Shown: positions 14,598-22,609, counted from the stretch's first letter. The stretch is DNA of 64,000 bases from an uncultured Faecalibacterium sp. (GCA_934548045.1 CAKTEM010000006.1:1-64000); one strand, 5' to 3'. The notes: generated by a model from the sequence alone, not told the origin. Numbers and translations: made by a program.

Positions 14598-16973
14598 GGA
14601 ATTGTCCTCCTTATTGACAGGTGCCGAAGTGGTTTCGGCGGTATTTTCAGCCGCTGTCGGCTGTGCGGAGACAGTCGGCAGAGCGGTAGACTTGGGTTTG
14701 ACGCGGTGGTCGTGCTTGGTGCTGTGCAGGTCGAACAGGTTCAGGCGCAGGGCGTTGCTGACGACGCAGAAGCTCGACAGGCTCATGGCGGCGGCACCAA
14801 ACATGGGGTTCAGGGTCAGGCCGAAGGGGATGAACACACCGGCCGCCAGAGGGATGCCAATAATGTTGTAGATGAACGCCCAGAACAGGTTCTCGTGGAT
14901 GTTGCGCAGGGTGGCGCGGCTCAGACGAATGGCCGCCGGAACGTCCGACAGCTTGGAGTTCATCAGGACGACGTCAGCCGCGTCAATGGCGACGTCGGTA
15001 CCTGCGCCAATGGCGATGCCGGTATCGGCACGGGTCAGGGCAGGGGCGTCGTTGATGCCGTCGCCGACCATCGCCACCTTGCCGGACTTCTGCAATTCAC
15101 GGATGACCGCTTCTTTTCCGTCGGGCAGGACACCGGCGATGACTTCATCCACACCGGCCTGCTTGCCGATGGCGTCGGCGGTGCGCTGGTTGTCGCCGGT
15201 CAGCATGACGACCCGGATGCCCATGCCCTGCAGTTCGCGGATAGCACGGGGGCTGTCCTCCTTGATGGTGTCAGCGACAGCGATGACGCCCAGCAGACGG
15301 CCTGCACCGCCAAAGAAGAGGGGCGTCTTGCCCTCGTTCGAGAGGGCTGCGGCCTTTGCGGACAGAGATTCCGGGATATGGACTTTCGTCTCAATAAAGC
15401 TCAGGTTGCCGCCGAAAATTTCTTTTCCATCCAGCTTTGCGGACAGGCCGTTGCCGGGCAGGGCGGTGAAGTCGGTGACTTCGGGTGCGTCCATCTCGTG
15501 GGCGGTGGTGTAGGCCAGAACGGCCTTTGCCAGCGGATGCTCGCTCTTCTGCTCGAGGGCTGCGGCCAGCGTCAGCAGCTCGTCCTCGGTCACGCCGTCC
15601 GCCGGGAGCAGGTCAGTAACTTTAGGCTCACCGCTGGTGATGGTGCCGGTCTTATCCAGCGCGACGATTTCGGTGCGGCCAGCGGCCTCGAGGGAAGCGG
15701 CGGTCTTGAACAGGATGCCGTTCTTTGCGCCGAGGCCGTTGCCGACCATGATGGCGACCGGCGTTGCCAGACCCAGCGCGCAGGGGCAGCTGATGACCAG
15801 CACCGAGATGCCGCGCGCCAGCGCATAGCCCAGCTCATGGCCCAGCAGCAGCCAGACGATGGTCGTCACGACTGCGATGGAAATAACGGTCGGAACAAAG
15901 AAACCGGACACAGTATCGGCGATTTTTGCGATGGGAGCTTTGGTGGCGGCGGCGTCGCTGACCATCTTGATGATCTGCGCCAGCGTGGTGTCCTCGCCGA
16001 CACGGGTCGCCTGACACCGCAGGAAGCCGGACTGGTTGGTGGTGGCGGCAGAGACTTTGTCGCCCTCGGCTTTGTCGACCGGGATGCTCTCGCCGGTCAG
16101 CGCGCTCTCGTTGACCGCACTGGAACCTTCCAGAACGATACCGTCCACGGGTACGTTCTCGCCCGGGCGGACCACAAAGACATCGCCCTTCTGCACCTGC
16201 TCGATGGGAACGACCACCTCGGCACCGTCACGCAGAAGCGTTGCGGTTTTCGGCGCAAGCTTCATCAGGCTCTTCAAAGCGTCGGTCGTCTTGCCCTTGG
16301 AGCGTGCCTCAAGCATCTTGCCGACCGTGATAAGCGTCAAAATCATGGCGGCGGACTCGAAATAGAACTCCATCATGTAGTGCATGACGAGTTCGTCGTT
16401 GCCGTCCACCTGTGCGCGCGTCATGGCGAACAGGGCGTAGGTACTCCACACGAAGCTTGCCATCGAGCCGAGGGCGACCAGCGTATCCATGTTGGGTGCG
16501 CCGTGGATGAGGCCCTTGAAGCCGTTGATGAAGAACTTCTGGTTGATGACCATCACGATGCCGGCCAGCAGCAGCTGGACAAGGCCCATCGCGACGTGGT
16601 TGCCGTCGAACCAGTGGGGGAGCGGCCAGCCCCACATCATGTGGCCCATCGAAAAGTACATCAGCACGAGCAGAAAGCCCAGCGATGCGATGAGCCGCCG
16701 TTTCAGTTTGGGCGTCTCGTGGTCGGCCAGCGCGTCAAGGTCGGCACTGGCGGACGACGCCTGCGCCGCGCCGGAAGCTTTCGGGCTTGCGCCGTAACCG
16801 GCGTCCTGCACGGCTTGGATGATGGCGGCGGAGGTCGCGGTGCCTTCGACGCCCATCGAGTTTGTCAGCAGGCTGACCGAGCAGCTGGTGACGCCCGGAA
16901 CCTTTTTGACCGCTTTTTCCACCCGGGCAGAGCAGGCCGCGCAGCTCATGCCGGTGACGTTGTACTGTTCCAT
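14388..16973 (-). CDS. copA: Copper-exporting P1B-type ATPase with fused C-terminal CopZ-like domain
   Basis: 861 residues. An N-terminal HMA metal-binding domain (GMSCAAC at 8-14) is followed by the membrane core with the SCPCALGLATP metal site in a transmembrane helix, the phosphorylation motif DKTGT, HPLAKA, and the hinge MVGDGINDAPAL. It pumps Cu(I) out of the cell using ATP. The catalytic part ends near residue 740. A low-complexity linker then joins a second HMA domain (residues 793-861, GMMCGHC), the size of the free chaperone CopZ. Family members normally carry such domains at the N-terminus. GGAGGAACTGCAA precedes the ATG. csoR lies 42 bases upstream, so both are probably copper-induced. 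Confidence 0.93.
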   Translation of the reverse strand: MEQYNVTGMSCAACSARVEKAVKKVPGVTSCSVSLLTNSMGVEGTATSAAIIQAVQDAGYGASPKASGAAQASSASADLDALADHETPKLKRRLIASLGFLLVLMYFSMGHMMWGWPLPHWFDGNHVAMGLVQLLLAGIVMVINQKFFINGFKGLIHGAPNMDTLVALGSMASFVWSTYALFAMTRAQVDGNDELVMHYMMEFYFESAAMILTLITVGKMLEARSKGKTTDALKSLMKLAPKTATLLRDGAEVVVPIEQVQKGDVFVVRPGENVPVDGIVLEGSSAVNESALTGESIPVDKAEGDKVSAATTNQSGFLRCQATRVGEDTTLAQIIKMVSDAAATKAPIAKIADTVSGFFVPTVISIAVVTTIVWLLLGHELGYALARGISVLVISCPCALGLATPVAIMVGNGLGAKNGILFKTAASLEAAGRTEIVALDKTGTITSGEPKVTDLLPADGVTEDELLTLAAALEQKSEHPLAKAVLAYTTAHEMDAPEVTDFTALPGNGLSAKLDGKEIFGGNLSFIETKVHIPESLSAKAAALSNEGKTPLFFGGAGRLLGVIAVADTIKEDSPRAIRELQGMGIRVVMLTGDNQRTADAIGKQAGVDEVIAGVLPDGKEAVIRELQKSGKVAMVGDGINDAPALTRADTGIAIGAGTDVAIDAADVVLMNSKLSDVPAAIRLSRATLRNIHENLFWAFIYNIIGIPLAAGVFIPFGLTLNPMFGAAAMSLSSFCVVSNALRLNLFDLHSTKHDHRVKPKSTALPTVSAQPTAAENTAETTSAPVNKEDNSMKKTLHVEGMMCGHCEARVKKALEALPEVSEAVVSHEAGTAIVALTADVADDTLKNAVEAQDYKVTGIE

Positions 16974-17015
16974 TTGCAGTTCCTCCGAATGGGATTTAAG
17001 ATGCCCCGAGAGGGG

Positions 17016-17525
17016 TCATTTCATGAGTTTTGGCAGCAGCTTGAGCAGTTCGTCCAGTTTTTCGTCGCTGCCCTCGCGCAGGTCGTCGGCGACGCAGGTG
17101 CGGATGTGCTGACCCAGCAGCTCCTTGGTGAAGCTGTTCAGCGCGGAATTCGCCGCCGCCACCTGCACCAGAATGTCGGCGCAGTAGACGTCTTTTTCGA
17201 CCATACCCCGGATGCCCCGGATCTGGCCCTCGATGCGGCTCAGCCGGTTGATGAGGCTCCGGTACTCCTCCGGCGTCCGCTTTTTGTGGCGGCAGCAGCA
17301 GGAGTGGGAAGCGGTTTCCGGTGTGGCAGCATCCTCGCCGGTGGGCTGGCTTTCGCAGCAGGCGTCGGTAACTTTGCTTTCCGGTGCATCGGCACAGCAG
17401 TCATCAGCAGCGTTGGCATCTGATGTTGCAGGCGAACAGCCGCTTTCGACGGGCGTCGTCTCGCAGCAGGAAGGGGAGACGACCTCCTCTTTCGCAGTCG
17501 AACAATATGGACAAGGCTCTGACAT
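17016..17525 (-). CDS. csoR: CsoR-family copper-sensing repressor with Cys-rich N-terminal extension
   Basis: 169 residues, whereas usual CsoR proteins have about 90-120. The C-terminal 85 residues are a complete CsoR domain (RLSRIEGQIRGIRGMVEKDVYC), with the Cu(I) ligands Cys115, His140 and Cys144 in the C-H-C pattern. The first 83 residues are an acidic, Ser/Ala-rich extension with 12 cysteines at 5, 8, 20, 21, 30, 43, 44, 56, 57, 76, 77 and 78, many in CC pairs like a metallothionein. Apo-CsoR represses and Cu(I) releases it. An operator-like box lies between its promoter and start. copA follows in the same operon. The extension could buffer copper or tune the sensor; no function is proven. 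Confidence 0.88.
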   Translation of the reverse strand: MSEPCPYCSTAKEEVVSPSCCETTPVESGCSPATSDANAADDCCADAPESKVTDACCESQPTGEDAATPETASHSCCCRHKKRTPEEYRSLINRLSRIEGQIRGIRGMVEKDVYCADILVQVAAANSALNSFTKELLGQHIRTCVADDLREGSDEKLDELLKLLPKLMK

Positions 17526-17563
17526 CTGTCAAAACTCCTCTCTGAAAAATCGTTCCGTCAGAT

Positions 17564-17578
17564 TACCCTGTGGGGGTA
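17564..17578 (-). promoter_or_regulatory. Probable CsoR operator
   Basis: TACCCTGTGGGGGTA is the TACCC-GGGGTA pseudo-palindrome typical of CsoR binding sites. It lies just downstream of the predicted transcription start, where a bound repressor would block csoR-copA. Confidence 0.75.
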
Positions 17579-17592
17579 TCTTTGACGCCCTC

Positions 17593-17621
17593 ATTCTAGC
17601 ACAGTTTGTCCGACTAGACAA
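17593..17621 (-). promoter_or_regulatory. Promoter of the csoR-copA operon
   Basis: On the minus strand TTGTCT and TAGAAT are 17 bases apart, with the CsoR box immediately downstream. Confidence 0.7.
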
Positions 17622-17659
17622 GTAGGAATTAGAAGATAAATGTTAATTTTTTGTGAATA

Positions 17660-18041
17660 GCCCTCTCAGTCATTGCTTCGCAATGCCAGCTCTCCCAAAG
17701 GGAGAGCCCTTGGCATATCGGTTCACATCTAATAAAATGAAAAAGCTTTTATCTTAGGATAAAGCGATGGCCCTGTGGTCTAGGAAAACAGACAGAAAAA
17801 CGGGAGCCTTGCAGTTCAGATGCATAGCTCAGATGTCGTGAATCCAGACCGCAGGGCCCGGGATCTTTCGGAAAGATAGACTTTATTCAGTTTGCGCAGA
17901 GTCAACCGGCCTGCCAATGGCTCCCCCTCTGGGGGAGCTGGCCGCGAAGCGGACTGAGAGGGCTAGCCCGTTGACAAAGAGGCTCGGACTCCATGCGGCT
18001 CTCCCTCTGGGAGAGCTGGCCGCGAAGCGGACTGAGAGGGT
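17660..18041. repeat. MITE-like intergenic repeat, copy 3, with an extra right-end unit
   Basis: The main element runs from TA-GCCCTCTCAGTC at 17660 to GACTGAGAGGGC-TA at 17963. Hairpins GCATTGCTTCGCAATGC and CTCTCCCAAAGGGAGAG are at the left, and a GATGTCGTGAATCCAGACC module is in the middle. A second right-end unit (about 17996-18041, CTCTCCCTCTGGGAGAG then GCGAAGCGGACTGAGAGGG) follows 30 bases later and lies inside the dnaD-like gene. TA flanks both main ends. Confidence 0.8.
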
Positions 18042-18823
18042 TTCTTTAACCGTTCCAACGACGCCGCCAGCGACGTATTCCTCAAAAAATCGTTGCCGCT
18101 GGGGGTCTGGCGGTCGACACGCTGGTTGTGTCCGGCCCCGATGGGATGGGTCAGCCGGTACTCGGCGGCGGACTGGATGCCCTGCGTCTCGGCCTCGAGA
18201 AGGGCTTTGCGGACATACGCCCAGCTTCGCCCTCCGGTGTCGCCGCACTTGCGGATGACCTCGCACACCAGCTCTTCGCCCAAACGCTCGCTGTATTCCG
18301 CCAGCTCCGCTCTGCCGTTGGCGTTCAGCCTGCCGATGCTCGTCTGATACGCTTTCAGAACGACATTGGTCGTCTTCGTCTGGTTCGTCTCCTCGGGTAC
18401 CGTGGATGACGAATGGTTCCCTTGTTGGTTTGTTGTAATGGTTAAGTTGTTGTTGTCCGCCTGCTGTTCGTTTGCTGTCTGCTTGCTGGCCTGTTTGTCG
18501 GGGTGGGTGATGGCGTCGTAATGATTTATCGTGACTAAGCTGTATTTCGGCCCGGTCTTGAGTGTGATGTAGCCTGTTGATTCGAGATGCTTCAGCGCGG
18601 TGCGCACCTGCATGACGCTCAGTTTCAGCTGCCGGGAGAGCTGGGCGAGGCTCGTTACCAGCTGCCCGGGCTGGATGATGATACCCTGCCAGGGTTTCGC
18701 CTGCCAGTTGGCCGTCAGCAGAAAATGAAAATACAACCGTGAGGTGTTCGGGTCGTCGTACCATTCCCAGTCGGTCAGGCCGCGAGGAAAAGCAACGAAC
18801 CCACGGGAAGAGTCGATGTCCAT
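17963..18823 (-). CDS. DnaD-like replication initiator (phage or plasmid type), 3' end replaced by repeat DNA
   Basis: 286 residues from the ATG behind AAGGAGG. The N-terminal part (about residues 12-110) contains DWEWYDDPNTSRLYFHFLL and a winged helix (LVTSLAQLSRQLKLSVMQVRTALKHLESTGYI), as in phage replisome organisers. A Gln/Asn/Thr-rich linker follows. A DnaD-like helical domain (AYQTSIGRLNANGRAELAEY through GRSWAYVRKALLEAE) follows at about residues 175-235 and probably helps load the replicative helicase. The last roughly 26 residues (from SQSASRP) are encoded by repeat copy 3, and the TAG stop is the repeat's flanking TA plus G. It is an isolated gene, perhaps a prophage or plasmid leftover. 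Whether it still works is unclear. Confidence 0.75.
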   Translation of the reverse strand: MDIDSSRGFVAFPRGLTDWEWYDDPNTSRLYFHFLLTANWQAKPWQGIIIQPGQLVTSLAQLSRQLKLSVMQVRTALKHLESTGYITLKTGPKYSLVTINHYDAITHPDKQASKQTANEQQADNNNLTITTNQQGNHSSSTVPEETNQTKTTNVVLKAYQTSIGRLNANGRAELAEYSERLGEELVCEVIRKCGDTGGRSWAYVRKALLEAETQGIQSAAEYRLTHPIGAGHNQRVDRQTPSGNDFLRNTSLAASLERLKKPSQSASRPALPEGEPHGVRASLSTG

Positions 18824-19015
18824 GTCAGAACCTCCTTCAGGTTTCATGCGGTTTTTGCGGTGATGCGCAGTCACGCTTTTCGTGTGATTTTCCGGACGAA
18901 AAACGTGCTGTCCGGTCTCTGCTGCAACCGCTGTACATCTTAAAGTTGTGCGTGTCAACCGAAAAACAAAAATCGCTCGAAACTTGTGGAAGAATCGAAT
19001 AAAAAATGGGGAGTA

Positions 19016-19362
19016 GCCCTCTCAGTCCGCTTCGCGGCCAGCTCTCCCAAAGGGAGAGCCACTGGCGTATCGGGAAAGTTTTTTCTGATTGAGCAAAGTT
19101 TTCGCTTTCGCAAACGTGAGAGCCTTGCTGTCTAGGAAAGTAGACATAAAAACGGGCCTTGCAGTTCAGATGCACAGCTCAGATGCCGTGAATCCAGACC
19201 GCAGGGCCCGGTAGTTTTCGTAAAGATGGACTTTATTCAGTTTGTGCAAAGTCAGCCGACCTGCCAAAGGCTCCCCCTTTGAGGAAAGACTCCCTCCGGC
19301 CGGAGGGAGATGTCTCGAAGAGACAGAGGGAGGATTCTGGCACCGCAGGTGACTGAGAGGGC
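19016..19362. repeat. MITE-like intergenic repeat, copy 4
   Basis: About 347 bases from TA-GCCCTCTCAGTC to GACTGAGAGGGC-TA. Hairpins CCGCTTCGCGG and CTCTCCCAAAGGGAGAG are at the left. The middle module CGGGCCTTGCAG...GATGCCGTGAATCCAGACC...CAGGGCCCGG can fold like the terminator in copy 2. CTCCCTCCGGCCGGAGGGAG is near the right end. The right end is 2 bases from the stop codon of the next minus-strand gene. The 190 bases between the dnaD-like start and this repeat show no gene. Confidence 0.8.
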
Positions 19363-19364
19363 TA

Positions 19365-20201
19365 TTAACCGCAGAACTTGCTCATAAACGCGATATCGCT
19401 TGCGGCACGGGCAGGAACAGCCTCTTCCCGGAGGACGGGCAGGACTTCCTGCGGCAGCTGGCGCAGCATCTCAAAGCCGCCTGCATAGTCCACGCAGGAG
19501 TCCTCGAGGCTGGTCGAGTAGAGCGTTCCGTCGGGCTTGAAATTCTGGCCCTTGAAGTGGACGGCAACGATTTTATCGCCGTACCAGCTGCCGACCTTAT
19601 CCCACAGCCGACGCTGTGCGTCCACCGAGGCGTTTTCGGGGCCGACGTAGTTCGCGAGGTCGCAGATGATCCGCAGGTTGGGGCTTGCGATGGTGTCCAG
19701 CACCATCTTGACGGCCTCGGGCGTGTTCATGGCGTGATAGTAGACGCACTCCACCGCGAACAGCACACCCTGCTCCTCGCAGGCAGGCAGGATCTCGCCC
19801 AGACTGCGCAGAAGAGCCTCCTGCGCTTCCTTCCGGGTCACGCCGGGCTGCTTTGCCATGTTGGTGGTCTCGCTGCCCATGCAGCCTGCGTTCAGGGCCT
19901 TTGCGACCGAGATCTGGCTCAGGGCCTTTGCGACCTCGGCCTTGCGGCGGTCTTCGTCGGCATAGCTCAGCTCGACGTAGGTGCCGTCCACGGCGATGGA
20001 CACGCCGCTCTTTTTCACGGCTGCGTTGGTGGCGTCCACCAGCTCCAGCGTGACGTCGGCGTAGCTCTTGACGCCCTCGATGGCCTTGGTGTAGGCCAGC
20101 TGGGTGCAGCGGAACCCGGCGTTGCCGATGGAAGTGAACAGCGTCTCAGGGTCACAGCGGCCGAAATCGTGGCCGCGTGCGCCGATAATGAACTTGGACA
20201 T
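19365..20201 (-). CDS. Sugar phosphate isomerase/epimerase family TIM-barrel protein
   Basis: 278 residues of the AP-endonuclease-2-like barrel. Visible elements are an N-terminal GARGHDFGR strand, GCMGSE, LFAVECVYYHAMNTPE (metal-ligand Glu and His), LRIICDLANYV (ligand Asp), IVAVHFKGQNF (ligand His) and SLEDSCVDYAGGFEML. This ligand set binds Zn or Mn in keto-sugar epimerases and inositol-catabolic isomerases; the substrate is not evident. AGGTAC lies just before the ATG, a modest ribosome site. It follows the esterase-like gene by 18 bases on the same strand, so the two are probably one operon and may act on the same compound. The 3' end touches repeat copy 4. Confidence 0.85.
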   Translation of the reverse strand: MSKFIIGARGHDFGRCDPETLFTSIGNAGFRCTQLAYTKAIEGVKSYADVTLELVDATNAAVKKSGVSIAVDGTYVELSYADEDRRKAEVAKALSQISVAKALNAGCMGSETTNMAKQPGVTRKEAQEALLRSLGEILPACEEQGVLFAVECVYYHAMNTPEAVKMVLDTIASPNLRIICDLANYVGPENASVDAQRRLWDKVGSWYGDKIVAVHFKGQNFKPDGTLYSTSLEDSCVDYAGGFEMLRQLPQEVLPVLREEAVPARAASDIAFMSKFCG

Positions 20202-20219
20202 AATGTACCTCCGTCCTTT

Positions 20220-21017
20220 TTAGCCGAAAATGCGTTCCGCGAACATGCCGAACTCCTTGCCCCACCAGTACCAGTCGTGGGAGACGTCGCCGCCCCAGAC
20301 CTCGAGGTGAGCCGGCAGGTTCTGGTCTTCAAGGGCATCCGCCAGCAGCTGGGTGTCGTCCAGCGCGTCGCCCTCGTAATTGCCCTGACCGGCGCAGAGA
20401 AGGATGCTGTTCTTGTCCGCCTTGGCGAGGGTCTTCTTGTCGAGGATGCCGTCCTCGTGCAGGGCAGGGATGGGGCTGTTGCGGAGAACAAGGTCGTCGT
20501 TCCCGTCGCCGAAGAACCGGGTGAGGTCGTACAGACCGGACAGGCCGATGGCACCGGCGAACAGCTCCGGGCGGCGCAGACGGCAGTTGACCGCCTGATA
20601 TGCACCCGTGTCCACACCGGCGCACCAGAGCTTCGGCGCAGGCTTTTCGGCCTTGGCGTCCGTTTTCTCTTCGGCAGGCTCAACCTTTGCCGCAGGCGTG
20701 CTCAGCTCGAGGATACGGGGAGCCAGCTCGGTGGTGAGGTAGAGGAAATACTTTTCCTGCATCTCGGCCCGGCGGCGAAGGGGAGCGTCACCGGCCAGCA
20801 GGCTCTCGGCGTCGATGCTGTCGGCGCAGAAGAGCTGCACCTTGCCGGAGTTCAGCAGCTGTGCCGCCGCCTCGGGCATCCCGTTGTTCTCCCAGTCGTA
20901 GAAGCGACCGCCCCGTGCAGGCAGGGCCAGCACCGGCACACCGCCGTGACCGTAGACTTTGAACTCCATGTCGCGGCCAAGCACCGCGCTCCGCTCTTTG
21001 TAGTAGGTTCCTTCCAT
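20220..21017 (-). CDS. Esterase-like alpha/beta-hydrolase with Asp at the nucleophile position
   Basis: 265 residues from the ATG behind GAGGAGG; an upstream ATG in the same frame at 21059 lacks a ribosome site. The fold resembles the putative esterase (esterase D) group: LGRDMEFKVYG, VPVLALPARGGRFYDWENN, and a C-terminal SHDWYWW with the likely catalytic His. At the nucleophile elbow, where relatives have G-x-S-x-G, this protein has GVDTG (residues 134-138) with Asp136 in place of Ser. Just before it is a Lys/Glu/Ala/Pro-rich insertion (about residues 107-129). Either the protein is catalytically changed (Asp nucleophiles exist in dehalogenases and epoxide hydrolases) or it has become a non-enzymatic binder. 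It is co-transcribed with the TIM-barrel gene. Confidence 0.72.
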   Translation of the reverse strand: MEGTYYKERSAVLGRDMEFKVYGHGGVPVLALPARGGRFYDWENNGMPEAAAQLLNSGKVQLFCADSIDAESLLAGDAPLRRRAEMQEKYFLYLTTELAPRILELSTPAAKVEPAEEKTDAKAEKPAPKLWCAGVDTGAYQAVNCRLRRPELFAGAIGLSGLYDLTRFFGDGNDDLVLRNSPIPALHEDGILDKKTLAKADKNSILLCAGQGNYEGDALDDTQLLADALEDQNLPAHLEVWGGDVSHDWYWWGKEFGMFAERIFG

Positions 21018-21030
21018 CGGTACATCCTCC

Positions 21031-21207
21031 TCAGACAAATTGATTGCGCTGTGGGTCATACTCGTACCCGACAGCGGACAGTTTTGCGCAGATCGCGGTC
21101 TTGTCCTCGTCCAGATCGTCGCACAAAGCGTCCAGACTGGGATAAAAATCGCGCAGCTTCATGTTTAAAAAGCTCAAAAGCAGGATGGGATCGCCGGGCA
21201 GTGCCAT
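21031..21207 (-). CDS. DUF4250 protein
   Basis: 58 residues from MALPGDPILLLSF, behind GGGAGG. The sequence LPGDPILLLSFLNMKLRDFY, then SLDALCDDLDEDKTAICAKL, ending YEYDPQRNQFV, matches a small DUF4250 family of Firmicutes and Bacteroidetes whose function is unknown. It ends 13 bases before the esterase-like gene. It starts after the rpmB terminator, so it is probably read by leak-through or a promoter I could not identify. Confidence 0.8.
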   Translation of the reverse strand: MALPGDPILLLSFLNMKLRDFYPSLDALCDDLDEDKTAICAKLSAVGYEYDPQRNQFV

Positions 21208-21237
21208 AGAATCGTAACCTCCCTGAAAAATGATAAC

Positions 21238-21269
21238 AAAAAAGCCGGCCACTCGACAAAGTGACCGGC
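21238..21269 (-). terminator. rpmB terminator
   Basis: On the minus strand GCCGGTCACT pairs with AGTGGCCGGC around a 6-base loop and is followed by six T. Confidence 0.88.
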
Positions 21270-21282
21270 AACATGCAACAAC

Positions 21283-21471
21283 TTAGACAGCGCGGGTAAC
21301 TTTGCCAGCGCGCAGGCAACGAGAGCATGCGTAGATATACTTGGGAGAACCCTCAACGACAGCCTTGACACGGCGGACGTTCGGCTTCCAGGTACGGTTG
21401 GAACGGCGATGAGAGTGGGAAACCTTGATACCGAAGGTAACACCCTTGCCGCAGCATTCACACTTAGCCAT
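21283..21471 (-). CDS. rpmB: 50S ribosomal protein L28
   Basis: 62 residues, full length for bacterial L28. It begins MAKCECCGKGVTFGIKVSHSHRRSNRTWKPN, the family signature, and keeps four cysteines in two CxxC pairs (CECC and CSRC), so this is the zinc-binding form. AGGAGGTGCAAG lies before the ATG. It is transcribed alone from a good promoter into a strong terminator. Confidence 0.97.
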   Translation of the reverse strand: MAKCECCGKGVTFGIKVSHSHRRSNRTWKPNVRRVKAVVEGSPKYIYACSRCLRAGKVTRAV

Positions 21472-21525
21472 GATACTTGCACCTCCTAGCAGTGAAGTAA
21501 GGAATTCAAAATAATCAGCTTAACT

Positions 21526-21554
21526 ATTCTAGCAGAATCTGCCGGAAAATGCAA
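21526..21554 (-). promoter_or_regulatory. Promoter of rpmB
   Basis: On the minus strand TTGCAT and TAGAAT are 17 bases apart, about 55 bases upstream of the start codon. Confidence 0.75.
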
Positions 21555-21591
21555 GAGGAAATTTGATTTTTCTCAGGATTTTTTGAAAATT

Positions 21592-22467
21592 TTATTCGAT
21601 GGATAACTCTTTCATCAGCTGTTCCCGGTAGGCTTTGTCCTCCGAAGCACGCTTGGCGTCCTCGATGCGGTTCTGCTCGAACAGCTTCTTTATCAGCAGA
21701 GCCATCTTGTCTTCGCCCTCGGATTTTCCTTTTTCAATGCCCTGATTTTCGATCCGGTCTAACACGTTGCACATCGTATGGAGGCCCCCTTTCGTGCGGT
21801 GGTCATCTTCATTGTACGCATCTTCAAAGCGATGGTCGTTCGTCATGGTACTCAGTAACTGTAATGTCTCCTGAATGTGCGTCAGTTCCTGCGTGCTTGG
21901 CACATAGTCGCCGTTTTCCCGTTTCTGCACGAAATAATCTGCAACAACGCGGAAATCGCTCTGAAATAAATCCACCTGCTCGTGGGTCAAGTATGCGATT
22001 TGAAACAGGTTGATCTTGTAGTCGCTGACATACGGCTCAAACTCTTCGGGGATGTTCAGCCGCTTTTTCAGGGAAAGTGGGCCGCTCCACGGCTTATTAT
22101 AACCAAAATACAGAACCAGTGTCACGACCGGGTAGCGGTTCCCGTCCACATTGTCCGGCAGAAGCTGCGCACGGTACTCTGCGCCGTCATATCCCATCAC
22201 CCGGAGCGGCATGTCGGGGTCAGATGCCGTTTGATTCTCAAACCCGATACAGGCGACACGGATATTGCCATTTTTCCAGCGTTTCGCGACATCGCGCTCG
22301 ATTTCACGAATCTTTCCGTCGGCCTTGTAGTAAGACCTCGGGGCCTGATCTTCCAGCTCATCCGGCGCAAGCACCTGCCTGCCGTGGAACAGCAGCACAT
22401 TCACGATGTCGGAGAAAACATCGTTGTAGGATTCCAGAATTTTTTCGGACGTATCTTTTCCGCTCAC
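21592..22467 (-). CDS. Rpn-family putative recombination-promoting nuclease
   Basis: 291 residues. The N-terminal two thirds are a PD-(D/E)XK-type domain: SYNDVFSDIVNVLLF with the first acidic residue, a YKADGKIREIERDVAK helix, IRVACIGFENQT with the active-site Glu-x-Gln, and YPVVTLVLYFGYNKPW. The C-terminal part is a charged helical tail with a coiled-coil look (IENQGIEKGKSEGEDKMALLIKKL). Rpn proteins are relatives of transposase_31 and occur as variable multigene families that cut DNA and promote RecA-independent recombination. A divergent promoter pair separates it from the M50 protease gene. It may be one of several copies in the genome. Confidence 0.82.
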   Translation of the reverse strand: MSGKDTSEKILESYNDVFSDIVNVLLFHGRQVLAPDELEDQAPRSYYKADGKIREIERDVAKRWKNGNIRVACIGFENQTASDPDMPLRVMGYDGAEYRAQLLPDNVDGNRYPVVTLVLYFGYNKPWSGPLSLKKRLNIPEEFEPYVSDYKINLFQIAYLTHEQVDLFQSDFRVVADYFVQKRENGDYVPSTQELTHIQETLQLLSTMTNDHRFEDAYNEDDHRTKGGLHTMCNVLDRIENQGIEKGKSEGEDKMALLIKKLFEQNRIEDAKRASEDKAYREQLMKELSIE

Positions 22468-22505
22468 AACCTCGCCACCTTTCCGGATTCAGTCTCTCTA
22501 CCTTT

Positions 22506-22534
22506 ATAATAGCACAAAACGGGAAGGGAATCAA
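22506..22534 (-). promoter_or_regulatory. Promoter of the Rpn nuclease gene
   Basis: On the minus strand TTGATT and TATTAT are 17 bases apart, 39 bases upstream of the start codon. Confidence 0.7.
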
Positions 22535-22547
22535 TGTGTGGAAACCC

Positions 22548-22576
22548 TTGCCGAACTATTAAAAAAATAGTACAAT
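22548..22576 (+). promoter_or_regulatory. Promoter of the M50 protease-scpAB operon
   Basis: TTGCCG at 22548-22553 and TACAAT at 22571-22576 with a 17-base spacer, 34 bases before the start codon. Confidence 0.7.
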
Positions 22577-22609
22577 AGATGCACACATAACCGCGACAAG
22601 GAGAACGAC

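Noticed and set aside
14490..17423. A 977-codon plus-strand frame opposite copA and csoR
   Set aside because: It spans two well-supported minus-strand genes, and its His/Gln/Asp/Gly-rich composition is that of a GC-rich antisense shadow.
17963..19362. An integrated phage around the dnaD-like gene
   Set aside because: Apart from the replication-type protein there is no integrase, structural gene or attachment repeat. The flanking similarity is the MITE-like repeat.
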